A program made the translations under genes and the position numbers. The notes below the pieces were generated by a model. That model was not told where the DNA came from. It made no database searches and saw only the letters and a list, made by a program, of their open reading frames with translations. A stretch of 64,000 nt of DNA from assembly GCF_023065955.2 (NCBI RefSeq), contig NC_079873.1, positions 8,012,566 to 8,076,565 of the forward strand, in the 5' to 3' direction. Source of the stretch: Ursus arctos (lineage: Eukaryota > Chordata > Mammalia > Carnivora > Ursidae). Of the stretch, positions 55,868-64,000 are shown one piece after another (within the stretch, counting starts at the first letter, position 1; every line of letters starts with the position of its first letter).

Positions 55868-56359
55868 CTGACTGGATTTTCTTCTTTTTCCTTCCAAACT
55901 TTTATTTAAATCCTAGTTAGTCAACATATAGTATAATATGGGTTTCAGGAGTAGAATTTAGTGATTCATCACTTACATATAACACCCAGTGCTCATTACA
56001 TCAAGTGCCCTCCTTCATACCCATTCCCCACCCAGCGCATCCCCCCACCCACCTCCCCTCCAGCAACCCTCAGCTTGTTCTCTATCGCTAGAGTCCCTTA
56101 TGATTTGCTTCCCTCTCTCTTCTTCCCCCCTTCCCATATGTCCATATGTTTTATTTCCTAGATTCCACATGAGCAAAATCATATCGTATTTGTCCTTTTC
56201 TGACTGACTTATTTTGCTCAGCATAAATGCACTCTAGCTCCACCCACATTGTTGCGAATGGCAAGATTTCATTCTTCCTGATGGCTGAGTAATATTCCAT
56301 TGTGTATACAAATATATATATACCACATCTTTATCCATTCATCACTGGCTGGATTTTCT
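55868..56359 (-). mobile_element. 5'-truncated carnivore L1 with target duplication
   Basis: Body 55,883-56,344: 3'UTR from 'cttttatttaaatcctagtt', 'ataacacccagtgctcatta' and on into the end of ORF2 ('gctgagtaatattccattgt'). The flanks 'ctgactggattttct' and 'ctggctggattttct' match at 14 of 15 positions. The 3'UTR type differs from the two bear-type copies, so it is an older L1 lineage. Confidence 0.93.
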
Positions 56360-57019
56360 AACTGTGCTAAAATAGGAATCAGTATACTCACACAGTACAG
56401 TTCAAGAAAGACAACCTCAGTCACAAGTGATGACGAGCATCCCCATATGTGGTTCCTCTAGCTGCAAAGGGGCTTTGTATTTGGAGAATATTCCTAGAGG
56501 AAACACCAATCCTGGAGGTCCTTTATAGGCTACTGACTCCACTTCTGAGTGGATGCAGAAATGGGGAGCACAAGTAAATGATCTGAAGAGCAAAATTCTG
56601 GCCACTCCCAAGCCTTCTAGCTTCTCCTCTCAGCTCTGTTTTCGTTGGTACCTCTGTCCACAGTGCCTCCTGCACCTGCACAGATGTCACCCCCCAGATT
56701 CTCCAGCCTAAGATGATGCCCCTTCTCCATCACCCCATAGCACCTGTTCATAATCTGCTCCATTGTAGTGACATTCTTTCACACGTCTGGCACTTACGAA
56801 GGGTTTCATAAATGTCTACTGAATTGAGAGGGCCCTTTTATGTTTGACACTTAAGAAAAGATGAAAACCAAAGGATAACAAAAGAAACTCAGAATTTGGA
56901 AAAACAAGAAAAAGCACAATTATGAACCCCAGCTCAAGACATCTGGCAGAAGATTTAGAGTGTGTATAGATGCAATCTGAAATTCTAAATTTTCCATCAA
57001 TGGGTTTAAAGTACATATA
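56360..57019. other. unassigned DNA
   Basis: No recognised gene. 56,640-56,820 is CT-rich and may be a worn L2. Confidence 0.4.
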
Positions 57020-57095
57020 TGTCACTCATTCAAGGAATATCCACGGAATGTCTACTACGTGTTAGGCAGTCGACAGGTGAAAATAAAAAGGTTTT
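57020..57095 (-). mobile_element. L2 LINE 3' tip
   Basis: 'actcattcaaggaatatcca' and 'ctactacgtgttaggcag' match the L2 terminus in reverse complement. Confidence 0.65.
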
Positions 57096-59914
57096 ATACC
57101 ACTATTAGGCTTTATAGTGTATATAACAGTTTTAGCCACATAATCGAATCATAGTAATATTCAGAAACTCAGTGGTTGTGTTTCCTAAGATCATATAAAT
57201 GAGAGATCCACCTCTCCTGGCTGATGTTATGCTTGGAGCTCTTTTGACAACCACTTCCATTCAGAATAACACCTCTGAAGAATCTTATGCCTCTCAATAA
57301 ACAAATAATTAAAATTTCCCAACCTTTAAATTTCAACATCCAGCTAGTTAATCAGAGTTTTAGTCTAAAGAGATCTGTCACAGTAGCAGCACACAAGAAT
57401 CTCTCTGTGGCAAAGTCCTCTGGGCTTTGTCCAAAGTCAGGAAGCTCACTTAGTTATTAAGATAAATAGCAGAGGGAAGTCAAGCCGAAGCTAAATGATT
57501 TCTACAATTTTTCTTAGCCTTGCAAAGTTGTCAAAGCCCCGTTTTCCAAAACTACTCTTCACCAGGATGCTCGGAAAGGTTGACCTAGAGACACCTTTAC
57601 GTGGGCATTTATTTATAAAAAGCCCCTATTCAAAATTAGGTAATGCAAGTGTGGGCTCTGAAAACCCAGAAATGATCAGGTACACTTGGGTGACACAGAA
57701 CCTAGAAATGGGCAAGCTACAATTTCATTTGGGATGTATTAAATTTATGTGCTGCAATTTTATGTGGGACAGGCTACATTTGTTTGTTTGTTTGTTTTTA
57801 CAAGTGTTTAAGACTGTTCTTATATACTCCCTTCGGCAACATGCTAACAATCTCCTGGCTCATCCAGCTTCAGTATGTGCCTGCCCTGGCTTCCAAGAGG
57901 GACTCAGTCTCACAGAAGTGCTTCTTGGGCTTTTGAGCACTTGAAAGTGGCAGGGGTCTGGCTATAGTGCTTGAGGACGGTGGATGGGAGAGGCAAAAAG
58001 ACGCCAAGCAGCAGTTATGGATATTTCCAGGAAGTTCATGTAAGTTAATGGCGTCATTTCAAAATTACTTGTGGTGATACGAACAGTATTCTTTTGCCTC
58101 TTCCAAAACTAAGCCAAACAGGAGTTACGTGACATATCCCCAGCTCTCTGAAGGTATATTATTGCTCAGCAAGGCTCATGAAAGCTCATTCATCTAGATT
58201 TTTGTTTTAATATTTCAAAAAAAAAGAGAAAGCAAAATAGCATGTGGAACATACATGTAGACTCTCATTTTTGGTATCATTCCACTTTAACATGCTTTAA
58301 TAACCTCTCCTCCTGAGCTATCTACTGCGGTTTTGCACTTCAGGTGTGTTTTTCGTCTTTCCTTGGCTTTGTCTCATGCTGTCTCAGAAACCAGAAAAAG
58401 GGTCCATCTCAAAGGTGAACTGTTTCTTGAAGATTCATTTCTGAAATGCGTGGGCTCTCAAAGAACCCTCCTTTTTGATAAAAGCACACTTCTGAAATAA
58501 TAAGCCCTAAAATACTCTCCTTGAAGCATACAGAGTACAGAAAAAGAGAAATGATGCCTAATTTGCAGTCCCTGAAATAAAACTAAGGGTATCTTTTTTA
58601 AAGAAAGTAACTGCCTGAATAAGAGGGATTTATTGTTTCTTCAGGAGGCTTTCCAACAATCTGGCATTTGAATTCACTGGAGTATTTCCTATAGTAAGTT
58701 TCCATATGGAGCTGCATTGGCAGGAATCAAGGAGTGTGGTTTTCAGGTCTTGGAGATGATTAGACTTATGTTGCACTCCGCTTACTGATTGTGCAGTCAG
58801 TCCAGCCTTGCCTTCTGTGAGTCACAGCTGCAAGTCCTGCTCACAAACTCTCAATTTACACTCCCATGGTTCATCTGGGGAACTTAAGGAGTCCCTGATC
58901 CACACTGGGCACTTCAGATAGCATTTGGCATGGGAAGGACTTTATGACACAGGCCACATACTATGCAAAATATTTGTTATTCAGTACATGCACCTCAATC
59001 CACTTTGGCTTCATGGCTGGAATTACTGCTGACTATGGACCAATACTGTACTACCTTGGGATAGGAGCTATTTGGCTTTATAACAAAACACATTTTTTTT
59101 CCAAGCACAACTTGGGGAGATGCCAGATCTTTATTATAAACATGGAAACCAACACTTAATCTTTCATGACTTTTCCCGGACTCTATTTCCTTATTATTCA
59201 ATGGGCAGATTCCAGTATATCTACTTGACACTGGAGAGGAAACATTCTCCAAGGCAGTGGAAGAAATTCTTCTATTTACCAAATGGAAATTCTTCCACTT
59301 GCTTTCCAGGCCTCTTTTGAAAATAACCACAGGAAGAAATGGGATCTACTCTTAGAGAATTCAAACTTTAAAGTACTTTTGCAGATTCTGCAGGGTGAAG
59401 ACGAAAGAAGAAGCCGTGACCTTCCACTTGGAAGAATGGTTAGGAGGATATAAACACAGCTAAAGTCACTGGTGACATCTCTGTCATCCTCTAAAGCAGT
59501 GTTTGCGGCGGGACAGTTAGTGAGACCAGTTCCTGCCATTCATAAGGTGACTGTGTGAAACCGGAGAGGCCTCACCTTGCCTCGTCACTTGTGTGACTGT
59601 AGCCATGGACTTCATGACCTCAGTAGCACTGGGACAAAACTAAGATGTTGAAGTTTCTAAACACAGCAATGATACTAGACCTTGCAAATGGAGGGGAGGG
59701 GGCAGAGGAGAAGAGTTTGTAAGTCCCTCTGGTCAATAAATCAAGACATAGCAAATTCCTGGTATTTTGATGTCCCCATGGTAGCTGAAATTATTTTCTT
59801 CTTTCTCATCTACCATCACTGTCTGTGACTTCTCTCTGAAGTTTTCAGCTCCTTCTCATGGTGAATGATTTCAGGACGCATCATCTTATACTGAAATCAG
59901 AGGATGAGAGTCTA
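57096..59914. other. about 2.8 kb of unassigned DNA
   Basis: Includes a short TTTG repeat at 57,781-57,796. The 149-codon open frame at 57,495-57,944 has no recognised motif. Nothing else supported. Confidence 0.4.
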
Positions 59915-60060
59915 GATTCTTCCGCTTCAGTCACTTGGTACCTACAGCCAGTCACTTAAAATCTTTCGTTTTCTCATTTCTAAGATGGGGATAATAATAT
60001 TTGCTCTGCGAGAATCAGATGGCACGATACACATGAAAGTGTTCGCACACTCTAGTCTGC
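59915..60060 (+). mobile_element. MIR SINE fragment
   Basis: 'cagccagtcacttaaaatct', 'cgttttctcatttctaagat' and 'ggggataataatatttgctc' match MIR in sense. Confidence 0.75.
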
Positions 60061-60065
60061 TCTCA

Positions 60066-60260
60066 TAATCTGCAGATGACACAACTGCCTACATAGGTAA
60101 CTGAAAAGACTCTACAGATAATTAGAATGAATAGGCAGGTTCAGCAAAGTGGCTGCAATAATTTCAACATACAAAGACAAATTGCATTTTGATAAGCTTG
60201 CAGCCAGCAGTTATCAACTATAATATTAAGAGATGTGCCACTTATAATTGTAAAACAATA
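60066..60260 (+). mobile_element. very old L1 ORF2 remnant (RT active-site region)
   Basis: 'ctgcagatgacacaactgcc' reads like the ADD triad of L1 reverse transcriptase, followed by 'tacataggtaactgaaaaga' and 'caacatacaaagacaaattg', which follow the usual L1 order. Stops and gaps show it is long dead. Confidence 0.6.
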
Positions 60261-60449
60261 TATAACATACTCAGAATGTATGGAATGTGACAGACACAGA
60301 GAGATTGATCTTTCGACAGAGGTCACCTGCCAACAGCTCCCTACATTCAGGTGGCTTCCTGCGTCTGCCTCGGGATAGTCTCTAGCCATGCAGGTATCCT
60401 GAATCACCTGCCCAGGGCAGACTGGAAGTACAGAGAGATTGAGGGCCCA

Positions 60450-60720
60450 GGAAAGAGTCCAGATGCTGGCACACACCCTTCTCCATCACCTCCCACCAGG
60501 ACATTTCTCAGGCATGTTCTCCACAGTCTCTCAGCAAAATTCAGCCCCAGGTCCCCAGAGCAGTAATCAGCTCATGAACACGTTATTTACTGGCTTTCCT
60601 CCTTCCCCTGTACCACCTCCCGACTCCCTCATTGTGTTCCTAGGATCACCTCCCAAATAAACTACCTTCACTCAATTCCTAGTCTCAGAGTCTGGTTTTA
60701 GAAAGCACACAGCAACACAG
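60450..60720. repeat. old interspersed repeat, class uncertain
   Basis: 'gatcacctcccaaataaact' and 'cctagtctcagagtctggtt' recur across mammalian genomes as the end of one repeat family whose name I cannot give with confidence. Confidence 0.35.
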
Positions 60721-61417
60721 AGCAAAGAAGTAAATGCACAGTGAATAGCCAGGGTCCGTAGGACATCTTTACTTTGGGATATGTAGACATGGCCTCAAAA
60801 ATGAAAGGAAGTCATACTTTAAACACCTTGGCTTGAAAACAAATTCTTTCCTCTAATAGGATGGTTCCTGATTCACAGAGTTACCGTGATGACTCAAATC
60901 TTGATATTCCTGAGGTCCTAGTTGTAGTAAAGCAAGATAATCCTAAGTTTTATGGAGTCCAACCTTCTGCAATAGATTTACTGACAACTTTGGCAGGTTG
61001 CAAGCCAGGGAATGAGCTAATCCTTCAGAAATATGCCTCTGCCTCTTGACACTCCAGTATTTTGAAATGTGGCAGGGCAGGGATAAAGAACTGGCTTGGC
61101 ATAAGCCAGTGTATCTAAAACCCAATGTGTACAAACATACAAATTGCTTGTGGGTTCCTAGAGCTGGGCAATAATGCCTGACTCATCACATCTGCCCTCG
61201 GGCTCCTCCACATCCCTACTCCCAGCACACTACGGCTGAAAGAGCATGTTTTAGAGGTGTACCAACTACACTGTGCATCTTTTGGAAAGCCACCACACCT
61301 CTCTAGTGTTCGCTTTCTTCATTTATTAAATGTGGTGACAACATCTACATCTCATGGTTTTGTCGTAATGATTATATGCAAGAATATATGTAAAACTCAC
61401 ACCATACGTGCCCATTT
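60721..61417. other. unassigned DNA
   Basis: No recognised feature. Confidence 0.4.
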
Positions 61418-61780
61418 CTTTCATTCGGCAAGTATTTACTAAGTGTTGTTTATGGGCCTGGCATTGTTCTAAAAGGCTGGGATACATCAGCAAACAAAAC
61501 AGACAATGATTCCTGTCCTAGCAGAACTTAAATTCTAGCAAGAAATGATAGACAATAAATAGGAAATATGATACACAAATAAACTATTTAGGATGTTATA
61601 TAATTGTTTACTAGGTGTTTTGTTAGGGGAAAAAATGAAAAGTACAGCAGGGTAGAAAAACATCAGGAGGGAAGGAGTGGGGTGGGTCAGTATGCAGTAT
61701 CAGATAAGGTAGTCGGGGTTCTCAGCGAAAAGCTGAGATTAGAGAAAACACTAGAAGGGGAGGAGGAAGCTGAAGCATTG
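61418..61780 (-). mobile_element. L2 LINE fragment
   Basis: 'cattcggcaagtatttacta', 'gggcctggcattgttctaaa', 'agcagaacttaaattctagc' and 'agacaataaataggaaatat' are L2 3' text in reverse complement. The A/G-rich continuation to 61,780 is probably the same copy. Confidence 0.7.
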
Positions 61781-61880
61781 ATATTTAGAGAAAGAGGGCC
61801 CTAGGCAGAGGCATAAATATACTTCAGTGAACACTAAATATCTTCCACTAGCCATCTTTATAGTGGCTTTTTAATTGAAT

Positions 61881-62173
61881 TAAACAATATTGACAATAAC
61901 AATAAAAGAAACGTGGTAAACATTTATTTAGTACTCATTATGTGCCAAGTGTTCTTTGGGCTTCTTGTATATTAACTAAACTAATTCGCACAACAACTTT
62001 TTGGTATAGGTACCATCTTTGAGAGAGGTACTATCCTATTTTGAGCTAATAAATCTGAGGCATAGAAAAATTAGCAAACTTTTCAAGGTCACACAGCAAG
62101 TAAGCGAGGAAGAGAGAAATCAAAGTATTCTGATTTAAATACTGAGCACTCAACCACTACAGCATACTGCATT
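61881..62173 (-). mobile_element. MIR SINE, nearly full length
   Basis: 'agtactcattatgtgccaag', 'gcacaacaactttttggtat', 'caaggtcacacagcaagtaa' and 'cactcaaccactacagcata' run in order along MIR in reverse complement. Confidence 0.85.
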
Positions 62174-62214
62174 TTTTTAATTAAAGGGACAGTTAAAGGG
62201 ATGCTGGACAGATT

Positions 62215-62418
62215 GCCTGGGGTGAAAGCTGAGAGTGTACAGGGAGGTCTGGACTGCAAAGGGGCAAGAGGGGGGGTTTCTTGGGGGTGATGGAAATATT
62301 TTGCTATTTTTTAGTGGTGGTCCTTTCACAACAATTGTCAAAACTTACTGGACTGTATACTCAAAATGGATACAATTTCTTAAGCATAAATTATTCCTCA
62401 ATAAAATTGGCTTTAAAG
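62215..62418 (+). mobile_element. L1M 3'UTR fragment
   Basis: 'ggtgatggaaatattttgct', 'gtcaaaacttactggactgt', 'actcaaaatggatacaattt' and 'tattcctcaataaaattggc' follow an old L1 3' terminus in sense. Confidence 0.8.
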
Positions 62419-62431
62419 AGCATTGGGTTGG

Positions 62432-62632
62432 GTCACCTGGGTGGCTCAGTCAGTCGAGGGCCTAACTCCTGGTTTCGGCTCGGGTCATGATCTCAGGGTC
62501 GTGAGATCAAGCCCCAAGTTGGGCTCCCCACTCAGTGGGAAGTCTTCTTCCCCTCTCCCTCTCCCTTTGCCCCTCTCCCTGCTCGCACACACACTCTCTC
62601 TCTGAAATAAATAAATAAATCTTTAAAGAAAA
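62432..62632 (+). mobile_element. CAN-SINE
   Basis: Head 'gtcacctgggtggctcagtc', middle 'tcgggtcatgatctcagggt', CT-rich region and 'aaataaataaataaatc' tail, landed right after the L1M 3' end. No clear duplication was found. Confidence 0.92.
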
Positions 62633-62904
62633 AAAGGGCGCCAGAAAATTTGCATTGCATATCTTGAAATCACCAGTTCCACTCACCCCAGTTACCCTAC
62701 AGAACATTTCCATTTAGCCACGTCTCTAATGCATGGGCTAAGTGTGATTTATGTTTTCTCTTAACTCCCTTATTTTTCCTTGAAGTATGATTTATATGTA
62801 CTATTAACTTTGAGTCTCTCCACAGACTCCAGGACCGGGTTCTACATTTAAAGAGTAGCCAATGAATTTGATTGCCCCAAAAAAGTATAACAGTTTCTCT
62901 TTGT
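62633..62904. other. unassigned DNA
   Basis: No recognised feature. Confidence 0.4.
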
Positions 62905-63478
62905 TCACTGTTGTGGTAGGCAGAATTCTAAGATGGCATGCAAGATTCCGACCACCTGGTAAGTACATACTATACAACCTTCTCCCCCTGAGGGTGGGCA
63001 GGACCTAGGAATATAATGTGGAATATAACGTAACCTTTGCCATCAAAGTTGATGGGATGTCACTCCGTGATTATATTACATTATCTAAGACTCCAGAGTA
63101 GCTGACTGGAGAAAGACTCTCCCTTGCTGGTTTTAAAGAAGGGAGCTGCCACATTGGGAGAGGGCCTGTGAGAAGGCTAGCTGGCAAGGAACTGTGGGGG
63201 GCCTCCGGAAACTGACACCAGCCCCCAGCTGGGAGCCAGCAAGGAAGAGGGATCTTAGTTCTGCAATGACAAGAAAGTAAATTCTGCCAATAACATGAGC
63301 ATGGAAGAACTCGGGGTGATACCTTCTCTGCAGCTTTGTATGATCCTGAGTAGAGGTTACAGTTATGGGTCCCTGGACTCCTGGCCCCCAGAAACTTGAT
63401 TATGAGATAATCAAGGAGTGCTATTTCAAGACACTGCATTTACAGTACTTTGTTACCCAGCCACGGAAATTATACTAC
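62905..63478. repeat. old LTR-like interspersed repeat, class uncertain
   Basis: It begins 'gtggtaggcagaattctaag' and ends near 'cagtactttgttacccagcc', with 'gaactgtggggggcctccgg' in between. This is the layout of a common mammalian repeat that I remember as LTR-like but cannot name. Confidence 0.45.
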
Positions 63479-63489
63479 TCCTTAAAAAA

Positions 63490-63550
63490 GATTCACTCAT
63501 TCACTTAACATGTATTGAGCCCCTGCTATGTGTACTGCCCCAGAACAGCT
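63490..63550 (-). mobile_element. L2 LINE 3' tip
   Basis: 'attcacttaacatgtattga' and 'gcccctgctatgtgtactg' match the L2 end in reverse complement. Confidence 0.6.
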
Positions 63551-63607
63551 CCCACAGGCCAGAAATTTCTGTTTTAGTGTTCTCCTCTGTGTTCCTTGTG
63601 CAGCTTA

Positions 63608-63752
63608 TCACGGGGGTTAGAGCACAGTCCTGGGAGTCAAACTCCCTGGCTCAAATCTCAGTTCTGCTTGTTAGCTGTGAATTTAGGGAAATTATTGCCT
63701 CTTTGTGCCTCGGTTTCCTCATTTCTAATGGTGGATAGTAGTTTCTACTCTA
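63608..63752 (+). mobile_element. MIR SINE
   Basis: 'gttagagcacagtcctggga', 'cctggctcaaatctcagttc' and 'gcctcggtttcctcatttct' follow the MIR core in sense. Confidence 0.85.
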
Positions 63753-64000
63753 TTCAAACGGATCGTATTAGTCAAAGTAGGTTAGGTTACACTGAGTCAA
63801 CAAATTATCCATGGACCCCTGTGGTTTAATATAACTAAAACATGTTTCTCACTCATGCTAGGTATTCAACTTGGGTCTTAAGGTGCCCTGCTTCTTACAG
63901 TTACTCATGGACTCCAGCAGGTGGCAGGTCCTCCAAGTTGAGGTGCCAGCATCTTAACATGGCCTAGAGAGAGCTGGAGGGCGTTTACCACCCTGGCCAT
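63753..64000. other. unassigned DNA at the window edge
   Basis: No recognised feature. Confidence 0.4.

Noticed and set aside
1..64000. CRISPR arrays, tRNA or rRNA genes, prokaryotic operons, or intact viral genomes
   Set aside because: None seen. The regularly repeated short sequences are microsatellites and dispersed SINEs, and the only tRNA-like segments are the promoter heads of CAN-SINEs.

Overview
This is a stretch of mammalian nuclear DNA, most likely from a caniform carnivore and best fitting a bear (Ursidae). The evidence is the repeat content. There are about ten tRNA-derived carnivore SINEs (CAN-SINEs), several with the body wording I associate with bears, and a young L1 whose 3' end matches the arctoid/ursid type. 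Old shared mammalian repeats (MIR, L2, L1M, MER20, MER5) fill in behind them. The species call is inference from remembered repeat families, not a database match. There are no bacterial operons, no CRISPR array and no rRNA or tRNA genes. Almost every long open frame belongs to L1 or is an artefact of low-complexity sequence.

Layout. 1-2.0 kb is mostly unique DNA with an L2 remnant. 2.0-9.0 kb is an old L1M on the plus strand, split by an almost full-length young L1 on the minus strand (about 2,291-8,510). That L1 has 3'UTR, ORF2, ORF1 and a GC-rich 5'UTR, and the 5'UTR itself carries a CAN-SINE. 9-25 kb is AT-rich, intron-like or intergenic DNA with scattered SINE, MIR, L2 and DNA-transposon copies. 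25.3-26.6 kb is the only CpG island. It holds a good candidate for the first coding exon of a host gene on the minus strand: 15 codons ending at a splice donor, with a GGA tract upstream and a CTCF-like site just inside the intron. 27-50 kb is again repeat-rich, with a three-layer nest of insertions at 29.98-32.17 kb and six MER20 copies between 21.9 and 55.4 kb. 50.8-51.8 kb is a 980-bp uninterrupted purine run built only of GGA and GAA triplets. 52-64 kb holds more L1, L2, MIR and MER elements and a perfect RFX X-box-like motif.

How it fits together. If the candidate exon is real, the gene runs leftward: the left 25.6 kb would be first-intron DNA and the right 38 kb would be upstream flank. 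I could not recognise the gene from its 15 residues and found no second exon. No protein-coding gene is complete in this window, and the only near-complete genes are the decayed L1 ORF1 and ORF2. I saw no undescribed molecular system. The items most worth checking are the candidate promoter and exon, the kilobase GGA/GAA array, the youthful L1 insertions with clean target-site duplications, and the X-box-like motif.
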